DNA of 64,000 nucleotides. It comes from Hawksworthiomyces lignivorus (lineage: Eukaryota > Ascomycota > Sordariomycetes > Ophiostomatales > Ophiostomataceae). The notes below the pieces were generated by a model. That model was given only the letters and a program-made list of their open reading frames with translations, was not told the DNA's origin and searched no databases. Positions 36,238-47,212 of the stretch are shown here, one piece after another. Made by a program: the position numbers and the translations under genes. The stretch spans positions 310,001-374,000 of the forward strand of contig NTMA01000014.1 in NCBI GenBank assembly GCA_002917075.1, in the 5' to 3' direction. The stretch's first letter is position 1. Each line of letters starts with the position of its first letter.

Positions 36238-36786
36238 GAAAAGCCAAGACGAGCTACACGTAACTACGAGCAGAAAATGCAAGAAATGCGGCTGGCCATA
36301 GATATACTACAACGATTCTACAGAAATTTATCGTGGAAATCGCGGAAAGGGGAGCCTGCGAATCGAACGCGCTGCGACGCCCGGCAACGGCCAGCGCAAT
36401 GGCCAGCAAAAACGACAAGACAAAAGATGCAAGCCACTTCCCAATGCGGGACGTGGCGTCCAATAATTATTGCTGCGGGTGACATCGTGTGTTTCGATGG
36501 GCGCCACCAGTGTTCAATGCGGCTCTGCCTCTACTACTTTTGGCAAAGCTCTTTGACGCTTTATGCAGCTGGGCGTCTGTAAGAACGCACTAGACCTCTC
36601 GACCCAAAAGAGGAAGCCCTCCTTGTTCTTCTTGTTGTTTTCCGGTCTCTGTACGGTTAGTCACTTCTAAGATCGCCTAATAATCAGCGCTTTCAGAACA
36701 CGATACACGATTTAGGTCAAATTTTCGTCTCTTTTTCCCTTGCACGGACCCCCGAAGGCTGGCCTGGGAAGAGCCGTAAAGATTCG

Positions 36787-36797
36787 GTACGGAGTAC
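36787..36797 (+). repeat. GTACGGAGTAC intergenic motif, copy 3
   Basis: Exact copy, about 550 bp upstream of the DUF3176 gene (which reads the other way). Confidence 0.6.
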
Positions 36798-37265
36798 ACT
36801 ACACTTCTTTAAATATTGGGCAAGCATTGGGTCCCACCACCACTGAGAAAAGAACCTATCATGCTGCTTAATTTTCAGCCGCTTTTGGTACCGTGCCTGT
36901 AATTTCTGCCTTGCCACGTTCTTTTTCTTTCAGGTATGCCTCATCAATTTATCTAGCAAGTGCAAAGTAGAACAGCTCGCTGAGTTCAACGCCACCCTGC
37001 TGTCGCGGTGAGAAACGATGAATGACTCTTATTCGTGGTCGTGATTAAATGAGTTGCGCATAATCTTCGAAGAGTTCTAGATATGCCTTGCTTTTTTTAT
37101 TACACGAGCGGAATCTGTGGTTCTCCTATCTTGGCGACGGTGACTCTCGTCAATATCAATGAGTAGTAACCATGTAAATATCCGATAGCTCCATACGCAA
37201 TAATACAACACTGACTTAGCTATCTCAATAGTACCTGGATGAAAATTTGTTCTGCGTTGCAATTT

Positions 37266-37420
37266 CTATGAGGACAGTGGAATGCATCCTTTCTTCAAGA
37301 GCATACAAACGTCGTACCCGATGTCGAGGGCGGTGCGGTAGGGGTTGTTGGGCAGGGCCTAACGACCAAGAGCAGGATGTCGCAGGTGATGTTCGTCTCG
37401 AGGTGCTGGTCGTCTTACGG
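37266..37420 (-). pseudogene. Possible gene relic (C-terminal fragment)
   Basis: The minus strand from 37358 reads ALPNNPYRTALDIGYDVC and on to a TAG at 37266-37268. Just upstream, in another frame, comes DDQHLETNITCDILLLV. Both look protein-like, and the gap between has a GT...TAG too short for an intron, so this may be a decayed exon. I cannot name the family. Low confidence. Confidence 0.2.
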
Positions 37421-38424
37421 GTATAGCAATGCGGTGCATTTGGAGTGCTCGCTGCATTGACTGCTAATAAATACAGTAGCTTGCTCTACACTCCACTGCC
37501 GTAATAGGAACCGAAGGAATGTCAAGAATAATTGACAGCACGATCATCTCTGAGCGCTCTGCTAAGTCTCCTAGCTATCTGTAAGTTGTAAAGAGGGACA
37601 AAAGGCACGATATCATACATGCATCACGCATCAGCACTTTCCGTAGCCTTGTTTAACCGTGACCGGCCATCGTCCTGGTTTAGTTACATTGTTTTCTTCA
37701 GCACCAGTTATGAGGCACGGAGAAAGTGAGAATCTAATTATACACTTCTTAATTTCTCTACATCATTCTGTGGGCACTGAAAGCTTTCCTTTAAAGCAGA
37801 TAAAATGTGTGAATGTGTTCTACGATGAACCGGGTTCATTCTGTGGTCAGACAAGGCTTCGCACCACGCTAATTATCTACGTAGGGTGTATCTTCACCTT
37901 CTAATGTATCTTCTGCAGAGTCCGAAGTATTCAACTGTGTTATGCATGATATCACGTGCCATACTACGAGATAATGATTGGCGTATTGTATGTTTTTAGA
38001 AAGCTTTTTTCATATTGGATAGAACAAAACGAATAGGCTCCCGCCAAGTCCGGCTACGCTACGCTTCGGGCGTCGTCTATCTTGGCATCGAATTTTCATC
38101 TACTTTTAATCGTCTACTTTTAGCTATCACACTTGGATCCTTGTACAGATGCCTGCTCAATGCAACATATCAAACGCAGAAACGCAGTGTTAGCGTCCAT
38201 CCTTACATAAAGACGTCCAAGTGTGCTAACTAGACCCGCGACTGCATTGCCGGAGCGCTCTACCAAACCGTCAAGCCTTACTTTCATCCAAACCTCAGTG
38301 ACAGGAACACTACTGCCACTTGACTTGCACCCATTGAGCTTCCAAACGAGAACTGTCTCATAATATATCTCCCTCTCTTTTCTCCGGCTCTCTCGGTCGC
38401 ACATAAATCACGCTTAAGGGCGAG

Positions 38425-40441
38425 ATGAGCTCGTCAACTTCATCGCAGGAAGTCGATCTCGACAAGGAGAACGAGCCTTCTTCGCGGGTGATATATTCAT
38501 CCCTCAAGCCAAATACGATCAGGACCGTCAGAATCCAGAGTTTGAGTCACACCTCTCCCAGCTCCATTGAATTGGTGCTCGAAGAGATGTCTCTCGAGAA
38601 CCCTACCCCATATAAGGCGCTCTCATACGCCTGGGGAAGCACAACCAATCTAGTTACGATCGAACTGAATGGGGCCCCATTTCTGGTCTCGGAGAACCTA
38701 TTTGTTGCGCTTATTCACCTTCAGGCGATGGGATTCTACGGTCCGCTCTGGATAGATGCACTCTGTAAATCAAAGCCTCGGGGGACCCAAACGGAGTACT
38801 TTTCGAGCCGTGCTGACGTTGACTAGGCATCAATCAAGTTGACACCGACGAGCGGGACTCACAAGTGCGGCAAATGCCCCAGATATATAAAGAAGCGGCG
38901 CAAGTGCTTGCGTGGCTTGGGCCGGAAGCCGATGAGAGTGATCTTGCATTCGCAAACATTTGCGCCGGTGCGTCTCAGAACTTCAACCATGAGTGGGTCA
39001 CCGAACTGTATCGGGCCAATGCCGGCGGGGACTTGGGCAGGTTCTTTGATGCCCTTATGGCTATTTTCTTTAGAGAATACTGGAACCGGCTATGGATCGT
39101 GCAAGAGATTGCATTTGCACAAGACGTGATTCTCTGCTGCGGCTTGGCGCAAATGCCCTTCGCTGACCTTGCCGGTTTCCGCGAGGCGCTCAGACACCAC
39201 GAGATGGATAAGACCCTGGCCCACGGCAGGGTTGGCCGTACCATCCGACTTTATCTAGGATCTTTAGGCCCTTTCAGTTTAAAGTCACCCGGGTCCGCCA
39301 GGGCTCTCGTCGAGTTCGAGGACGCAGCGTGGATCCTGGCGCGAAACGCTGTCACGAAACAATGCCGCGACCCACGAGATAGGATTTACGCATGCCACGG
39401 ACTCTTCAACCCTGAGCTGAGGGACAAAATCCCTATAGAGTACTCAAAAGGGCCGGCTGAGGTCATAATGAGCGCCTCCAGAGCCATCATTGAAAGCACT
39501 CGCAAACTCGACATTATCCTCCTCAAGAGACGGTCTGAAAGTGGCCTGACGCTAGCAGAGTGGGAGAGATCGCTGCCATCATGGGCCCCTGCGCTGGACG
39601 ATAAATTTGGACAGCAGGAGATATTCTTTGATGCTCTAAACCCAGAGCTCCATCACTCGGCCAGCGGTTCTAGTGAAGCGGTTTGTCAGTTTTCCGACGG
39701 CGGTCGCATCCTCAAGGCGAACGGAATCTTGGTTGGTCGATAAGCAAGTTACAAGAGCGACACTACCAGGCAGCAGAGAGAATGCACGGGGAAGAACGAG
39801 ATCACGTAGATTTAATTAGATACGTATTTGAATTTCGTGAGTATCTGGGAGACAGAGTGCATTCGAGAGCAGATCTAATCACATTCTGGTCTACAATATT
39901 CGGCAACTTTTTACAATTGCACACCATTATGCAGGCGCCTCGCCACCAGCAATCCGGGACCGACATTTACCAAGAAGTGCAGAAGACCTCCGACGTGATT
40001 ATTAATTTTGCCGTGGAGATGCAGGATATGTGGAAGCGTGTGCAGGGCGGCCAGGGTCTGATTGGGATGTTCCAATCGTTCCTAAAGATCCCAATCTTCA
40101 CGCAGCAGCAGTCTGCGTTTATCGAGTCCATCTACCGCCATCTTGATCACCGCGCGTTTTTCTGTTTCGAGCGCGAATACCCTCCAAGTGCAGGAGATAT
40201 CCCTGGAGCCGGTGGTGATGAAAACGGAAGACCGGTAGACATCGGGGTGGGCCCCACAGCTTCCAAAAAAGGGGATATTGTATGTGTACTCTATGGATGT
40301 AAGGTTCCTGTAATTCTAAGACCGACTGGCGGACGGTATCGAATTATCGGCGATGCGCACCTCAGCAGTTTTATGGACGGAGAGGCGTTAAACGGACGGG
40401 AACACGGATTCTACGCGCCTCAGGAGTTCTCCATCGAGTAG
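38425..40441 (+). pseudogene. HET-domain gene with probable frameshift
   Basis: Heterokaryon-incompatibility type protein. Exon 38425-38764 (PYKALSYAWGSTTN, LWIDALC) joins across a GTAAAT...CTAG intron to exon 38827 onward (INQVDTDERDSQVRQMPQIY), completing the HET core. The frame then stops at TAA 39741-39743. The natural continuation (SKLQERHYQAAERM ... DIVCVLYGCKVPVILRP ... GDAHLSSFMDGEA, the usual HET C-terminus) resumes at once in another frame and ends at 40441. One missing base near 39738 would explain it. A 38-bp intron (GTTGGT...ACCAG) would also restore frame, but is unusually short and would delete a conserved-looking strand. If intact, ~650 residues; HET proteins trigger cell death after fusion of unlike strains. 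Confidence 0.7.
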
Positions 40442-41896
40442 ATTTCCACCCAGTGGGGAGGACTTTGACAATATGTATACCAACAGCGGTTAAATAACCA
40501 AGGCTGTCTACGTACTATTGTGTAATAAATTGTTGAACTAAAAATGGGTTGTAAAATAAGCAGAACTTTCGCCCTGGCCAATGGTTGAGCCCGCTGGGTT
40601 CCAGCTTTCACATAAATCCTTAGGTTTGATAGGTTTGAACACTCGGTCCATTGTACCTTGCGATAGCTATGTTTTGACAACCAATAACTCGTGGATCATG
40701 GTTGGGGGTGAGCTGTGGCACGCTGCTTTGGAAAAACGCGACGGCTGCTAGTGGCAGGCACTCAGAACTCAACTAGGTAGTCGGTGGTCCTGACGAGCAC
40801 AGTCACGCATTTGCGATGAACTACAACTTTACAATCATTACACGTACGTTTTAAATGTCTTATTTGCAACAGCGCAAGCAGCTCAAGCAAGGAGGTATTT
40901 TGGCGCTAATTCTCCCTGGAGTTGCCTCGTGACATTCAAGGATGAAGTGGAAAGAGAGTATGTCTAGTAATAGCCCCATAGGACTAGAGCCAGCTGTTAG
41001 CCGTCTTCACAAAGCCGCTTTCTAAAGCGAATTCTCTGTCGCAGGGTCCCGTGGGGAAGGGTCTAGATCCGGCAATTCCCATGCCCTGACTGGAATGACG
41101 TGTGTCCGCACAGTGCGCCTCAAAAACCCATGGTCTCCAGTGGCGATTAAACCCACTGGCGATCAATCACCTGGACAAAGATTTTTTTTCAGTGGCACGG
41201 TCATTTCGTCTTTTCAGTGGACGCAGCCTCACTGGGACTGCAGTAATCGGCGTCTGTAAGCCTTAGCAATCCGCATCCGCCGAGGAAGCACCTCCGCCAA
41301 CAGAGTCTAGGTACAGCGTCCGACGTCGTTAATACCTGTGAAATGACCGGGCGAGAGATGTAGCCTTAGAGCTTGGCAGCTTTCTCAGGCTTTCTGCTGA
41401 GTGATGACGTAAGGTAGCGCTTCACAAATGCATCTCGTCAGAAAACCACTTTCCGTTCAAGACGACGTCATAGAGTCGAGACGAGCAATTGTGGACAGGA
41501 TAGAGATCGGGAGAAAGCAGAAGAATGATGCTTTACAAGCCGGAAGACGATGTTAAACTGTCAGATGATCTCTAGACGGCCCGATTAGAGAAATCTCCAG
41601 ATCTGGGAGCTTCCGGAGCAGCCGGCCTGGCCTGGGAGCATCGCGCCGTAGAGTGGGCTGCCGCAATTCCGACACTAGCTCCGGAGAACTCCTGGCACCC
41701 GGGCATGACTAAGGCCACAAAAGTATATATATGTTCAGAAATGTGCCATTGAGCTGTCAAATCTTTTATGAGAAGCTCATTCTATGATCGACAAATGATT
41801 ATGGGTCTTGAAAAGATCTTCTATTTATAGTTTACTTCCATTGCATCTAAACCAAGTCTACGCTCTCTCACCGAGGGGCACCAAACAACAACCATC
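40442..41896. other. Intergenic region
   Basis: 1.45 kb between the HET gene and the hexose transporter. Frames are short and featureless; the right part must hold the transporter promoter. Confidence 0.5.
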
Positions 41897-43732
41897 ATGG
41901 TGCCACTCTCGTCCATATTTCCTATGACCATCTATTTTGATGAGCACAATCCTACTTCGGAGAAATGGGATAGGAATGCGCCGCCAAAGTCCAGCCAATT
42001 GGACTACTCACCCCTGCGGCGCATCACCTGGCGCTCGCTCCTCGTTGCCCTCTTCGTCTCCATGGGAGGCCTTCTGTAAGCACACAGCTCTACATGGCAG
42101 ATGCCTCCATAAAGGCGGGCTGTTACTGACCGATTCCAATTTTGTAGTTTTGGCTATGACACCGGCCAGATCTCTGGATTCTTGGAGATGCCTGACTACA
42201 TGCGTCGCTTTGGTCAGCTAGATGCCAACGGTGAGCCGTATTTCAGCACTGTCCGCTCTGGCCTGATCGTCTCGCTCCTGTCCATTGGCACGCTATCCGG
42301 TGCTCTCATCTCCGCACCCATCGCCGACCGCATCGGCCGCAAGTACACCATCTCCTTCTGGAATCTGATCATCGCCGTTGGTTTCATTGTCCAGATCTCG
42401 GCGAGCCACAAGTGGGTCCAGGTCATGATGGGCCGCTTCGTTACCGGCCTCGGCGTCGGTGCGCTCTCGCTCCTGGTGCCCATGTACCAGGCGGAGACGG
42501 CGCCGCCGTGGATCCGCGGCGCCATGGTCTGCTGCTACCAGCTGTTTATCACGTTGGGGATCTTTCTCGCGGCCTGCTTCAACTACGGTACCGTCACACA
42601 TCACCCAAACAGCACCGCCTCCTGGCGCGTCGTCATCGGCATCGGCTTTCTCTACACGCTTGTGTTGGGCTTCGGCATCCTGACGTTCCCGGAGACGCCG
42701 CGCTTCGATTACGGCAAGGGCCACACCGAGCGGGCGCGCGAGACGCTCTGCAAGGTCTATGGCGCGCCGCCCAACCACTGGGCCATTGAGAACCAGATGG
42801 CCGAGATCGAGGCGAAGCTGCGGGCGGATAAGATCATCAAGGGCAGCCCCGTCCGCGAATTCATCACCATGCTGCACGCGCCGCGCATGTTCTATCGCCT
42901 CTGCCTCGGCGTCTCCCTGCAGATGTTCCAGCAGCTCAGTAAGTGCTCTCCGCTTTCTTTTTTTTTTCTATTTCTTAGTGCCAGAGGCTAACCGAGGGTT
43001 CCCTGCCTGCGCACAGCCGGTGCCAACTACTTCTTCTACTACGGTACGACCATCTTCCGGTCGGTTGGCATTGACAGCTTCGTCACGCAGATCATCCTCA
43101 ACACGATCAACTTTGTCGTCACCTTCATCGGCCTGTACCTAGTCGAGTACTACGGACGTCGCCGGTCGCTCATCGCCGGCAGCATCTGGATGTTCGTGTG
43201 CTTCCTCATCTTCGCGTCCGTGGGCCACTTCTCGCTCGACCGCGAGAACCCCGAGAACACGCGCTCGGCCGGCATCGCCATGATCGTCTTCGCCTGCTTC
43301 TTCATTCTCGGCTTCGCCACCACCTGGGGCCCCATGATCTGGACCATCATGGCCGAGCTGTTCCCGTCGCGGTACCGCGCCCAGGGCATGGCCATCTCGA
43401 CCGCCAGCAACTGGCTGTGGAATTTCCTGCTCGCCTTCTTCACCCCCTTCATCACCAAGTCCATCGACTTCCGCTACGGCTACGTCTTCGCCGCCTGCAA
43501 CTTCCTCGGCGGCCTCATCGTCTACTTCTTTGTCATCGAGAGCCAGGGCCGCACCCTCGAGGAGATCGACACCATGTACATCGAGCACGTCGCGCCCATG
43601 AAGAGCTCCAAGTGGATCGCGCCGCCGGCCAGCGAGATGGCGCGCATCCGCAAGCAGGCCGGCACAGACGCCGAGGCCCAGGCAGAGCACATCAACTCCA
43701 ATCCTTCCGCGGCGGCTGAGCTGCCAAACTAA
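41897..43732 (+). CDS. MFS monosaccharide (hexose) transporter
   Basis: Plasma-membrane sugar transporter, 561 residues, 12 predicted helices. Exons 41897-42075, 42148-42938 and 43017-43732 join in phase (GTAAGC and GTAAGT donors). Sugar-porter signatures: FGYDTGQISGF in helix 1, ADRIGRKYTI between helices 2 and 3, FPETPRF after helix 6, QQLTGANYFFYYG in helix 7, YYGRRRSLIAG, and ESQGRTLEEIDTMY after helix 12. These match fungal high-affinity glucose/hexose carriers. ATG 41924 (MTIYFDE) is an alternative start 9 codons downstream. Sugar preference and energy coupling cannot be told from sequence. Confidence 0.93.
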
Positions 43733-45532
43733 GGGAATTTAACTGGCGCGAAAAATAAATTAAAAGGAAAGAATATTTGGTTGCCATATTTTCTACAACT
43801 ACATACGGTGCTTGACATTTGACTTTCACTTATACCAGGAATGTTCGGAATTATTGCGGCATTCATCACATGTTGGTTTTCAGCTGGCAGTTGAGTCTCG
43901 TGAGTCTCGCGTTGACAGTGGAGCATTGGAGAACATTAGGATAGGATTTTTTTTGGTCTGCTTTTGGCATTAGGTAATTAGCTTTGAGCTTTACATGAAT
44001 TTTACAAGAATTATTTTACAACAAGAGACAAAGAAACAGTTTTTTCATGTTTCAACTAGCTGCCAAACCCCACTGGTAGCCGATGTGCTTAGCAGCGAGA
44101 CCCCGTATCTACTTACAAGTGGAGATCAGTTACTTTTACAAAGCAGCCCCCAGCGCGGGATATCTTGCCTACTGTGCGCCGTCTCGCCTTGTTTGGCGGA
44201 GAGAGCAAAAGCACCGCACTGTGGTCCGCGCACTAGAAGCTATTTGTGGGTGCTGGCTGATGGCCTGTTGCATCTCTATTACTTCATCGTTTGCTATAAA
44301 TCCTACCTAGTGCTACATCGACTTAAACGGAATGGGCATCTACCAGACCGATTTTCAGCCCAGGTAGCAGATGTGGCACCAGGGGCGACGTAATGCAGGC
44401 TTAGATCAAGGACTGGGTGGTGCATGCCAAGAGGTTTGCACTCCAGGCGTAGTCGTAACAGTCAACGAGCTGGCGACCATCATGAACAAACTGTTTGGAG
44501 AAGTGAATTGGACACTGTTAAAGGCCACGGCCTGACGGGCTAGGTGCGCGTACACCTACAATTACCTGTGTGAAAACCAAGGCCTCCAAAGGATGACTAA
44601 TTACTAGATAGCTATGGCCACATCGTTTTGTTTGACGTAGACAAACACAGTTCGTTTGCACGTAGTTGGGCAAACGGATCTTATTCTCAGCCATTCACTT
44701 TCGCTGAGAATAACGGACCTCGAGTCCGTCTTCAAGATAAGCCCAACCTCACTCAAAGAAAGGGGTCCTTTTAGACGGAGACTAAAAATTCGCCCATGCT
44801 GCTCTGATCCATTGTCGATACACAACTAATCAAGGAGTATAGGGCCATCTGTCCCTGATTTAGAGAGCTACAGTTGTCTTGGTGCTTAGCTTGAGTCGAG
44901 GAGTTTGCCCGCCTTGCTCTCGGGAGAATCTAGTTTTTGTGGCACTAGAAGAGCTTGATCACAGCAGCGTTGCGAAATCTGGCGTCCTTCCTTTTTTCGA
45001 GCGACACATCTTCCCTTGCTGTGACCGCAGCATTGTCCTTAGACTGTCCATATCACAGCCTATGGCCAGAGACGCCATTCCAGACACAGAGGACATTCAA
45101 AGTAAGCACTCTCCAGCCTGACCTGACGTATAAGTACGGCTACAGGACGGTACTGACTATCAATCAACAGAGACAGCCCGATGCGTTAGGAGATCGGATG
45201 TAATGACTGATTAATAAGTACGGTCGAATACTCGACATTCTGCCTACTTTGATGCTAAAAAGAAGAACCGCGTACGGCATGCTGTATTCTTGTTCCCGGA
45301 GTCCATCTTGGACAGCACAGACTTGGAGTACGCAACATATGCAGACGACAAGCCCCATGCAATCCCGTATGTGGCAGTGAGCAAATACTTGGGAGGTATG
45401 TTATGGCGAGTACTCGGGGGGGAGACCCCGGAGAAGGCATTGGAGAGGACTCAGGAGAGGACTCAGGAGATGGCTCCGGGGTGGACGCAGCAGTGGGCAC
45501 GGGGCGGGCGCGGCAGCTGGCGCCGAGGTGTC

Positions 45533-45828
45533 AACAGCTAATTGATCTCGGCCACGACCACCCACGTTATCAGCCCTGTCACCAGGGAGGGACCCCAGAT
45601 TCCTCTACTTTTTTTGCAAATGGACACAACTTTCCGCACAGTAATCGGCGCCGCCCCTGCGGGACAGAATCTCGAGAGAATTCTCGAAAGAATAGTCGTG
45701 GCCCAAGAGACCGCAGCCGCTTCCCTCGCGGAGGCTGCCAAAGTTCCGAGCGCTGTGGTGACCTGGGTTGCCCCCATAGTGACGGGGCTGACAACGGGGC
45801 TGGTCGTGACCGCGATCAATTAGCTGTT
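45533..45828. mobile_element. MITE-like element with 51-bp inverted ends
   Basis: The first 51 bases (from AACAGCTAATTGATC) match the reverse complement of the last 51 at 44 positions. The exact midpoint of the unit is a perfect palindrome, GAGAATTCTC (45676-45685). The arms between are not matched. Both strands carry a frame across the unit with similar ends (VTGL...IN), a by-product of the symmetry. No clear target-site duplication. It could be a miniature transposon or a large hairpin-forming sequence. Confidence 0.4.
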
Positions 45829-45931
45829 GGCGCGAGCAGGCCTTGGCCATATCTTAGTCATGTCTTAGTCATCAAATAGTTATCAACAGCATAAGAAATA
45901 GCCATCCGCGTGGGATGGAATAGTCAACAAC

Positions 45932-46280
45932 CATTTTCCATTCCAAAACCCTGACAGAATGGTAGCAACTCCCGCGATTTTCTTCATAGGACGCTCCAAC
46001 CAAAACCAAAACCAGCCCTCCTCTTTTCCCTTCTTTTCTTTTCTTTTCTCATGTCCGACCTCACCAACCAATTCCAAGCTTTTCGACTCACAGATCACCG
46101 TTACCTGACCGAGCTTAGCCCTGCTGACCACGCTCACTTGGATGCCACAGTCCTTGCTCCGCTCCAATTCCCCATCAAGTGGCTTGAGAGAAAAGCTACC
46201 TTCAAAGCTGCCCTCCGCCGCTGGCGTCGTCAACGTCCACCAATTGAACAATCATTTTCCATTCCAAAACCCTGACAGAA
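45932..46280. repeat. 28-bp direct repeat flanking ~293 bp
   Basis: An identical 28-base sequence (CATTTTCCATTCCAAAACCC and eight more bases) occurs at 45932-45959 and 46253-46280, with similar bases on either side (GTCAACAA/ATTGAACAA and GGTAG). The space between has a 75-codon frame without known motifs. Origin unknown. Confidence 0.7.
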
Positions 46281-46572
46281 AAGGTAGAAGAGGGAAAATG
46301 GAAGCTATTAAGTTACTAAGGGGATTGATCCTTTTTGTACTGGTACAGTGGCCTAGTGGCATCACTCAACAGAAGCCAGATGTCAGCCACTAGGCACAAT
46401 CAGCGAAGAAAAGGGGAAATCAATAAATCAAAAAATAAAAAGAAAGCTATACGCATCTTTCCATTGTTATTTATTTATTTCCAAAATTTCATGATAGGAG
46501 ATTCAAAAGAGCAAGGAGCGAAGACGCTGTGCATACAAGTGTGCTTAGATAACATATTGTAAAACAATAGGC

Positions 46573-46593
46573 AAAAAAAAAAAAAAAAAAAAA
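46573..46593 (+). repeat. A21 homopolymer run
   Basis: Twenty-one consecutive A in a gene-free region. It could be the tail of a retroposed sequence or simple slippage DNA. Confidence 0.8.
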
Positions 46594-47212
46594 GAATTAG
46601 TCCACAAGCAGGATGTCTAAGTGTACAGAGTACCCCGACACGAGGATGCGCTAAGCAGCCCTGATGTGTGGAACACATCCTCGTCTCGTGGTTCTTTGTG
46701 TCGTCTTTGGACGTCTCCGACCAAACTCGTTGCCACCACGCTAGCCATTACTACTCCTCTTTGATTTGTGGGGTTTCTGGCCATCGCTCTTATTGTCTCC
46801 CTTGGTGGTAGACTGTCCCCGACTCGACGCTCCACAGGTTTGATGATCTGGTTACCTACTGTAAGCAAGGTGTCGAGGTGTAGGAAATGAGCAGCGTGAC
46901 CCTCCTAAAGCCTCGTTTCGACCTATTGCTTTTTGTGGACTGAAATTGCAGCAGACGTCAGACCTGCAAACTCATGTTTTTTACGCTTTTTTATCTCCTT
47001 GTTGAACCTCGTCTCCCGTCTAGATCAGCGCTGTCCACGACACGAGAAGTTCCTGCAGCGAATTGTGCTGCGGGTTGTGCTGCGGGTTGTTCTGCCGTTC
47101 CTCCATAGCTCTCATATGCAGCGATCGATGCGCATCGCACATCAGAGCGTCGCGAGGTCCTATTTCTTTTTGTATTTCCATTTCACTGCGACTCTACCAT
47201 TGGAACGACTGG

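Larger units (their letters stand above)
36238..38424. other. Gene-poor region with one possible gene fragment
   Basis: 2.2 kb with no complete gene. It holds one GTACGGAGTAC motif (36787-36797), a short coding-like relic on the minus strand (37266-37420), and otherwise AT-rich sequence. Its right end should contain the promoter of the HET gene at 38425. Confidence 0.5.
43733..47212. other. 3.5-kb gene-poor region with repeats
   Basis: No gene with recognisable domains. It contains an element with inverted ends (45533-45828), a 28-bp direct repeat (45932 and 46253), a 21-base A run (46573-46593) and several short frames. A tidy but unassigned 55-codon frame lies near 44372-44539. The right end must include the promoter of the Zn2Cys6 gene at 47213. 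Confidence 0.5.

Noticed and set aside
36350..36380. T-arm-like TTCGATTC on the minus strand
   Set aside because: No matching acceptor, D or anticodon stems could be folded around it, so not a tRNA.
44372..44539. 55-residue plus-strand frame
   Set aside because: Looks protein-like near its end, but has no upstream exon, no family and no context; may be a relic.
45538..45823. Two similar frames on opposite strands
   Set aside because: Their resemblance follows from the inverted ends of the 296-bp element, not from two genes.
46051..46275. 74-residue plus-strand frame
   Set aside because: Ends inside the direct repeat and has no recognisable motif; not enough to call a gene.
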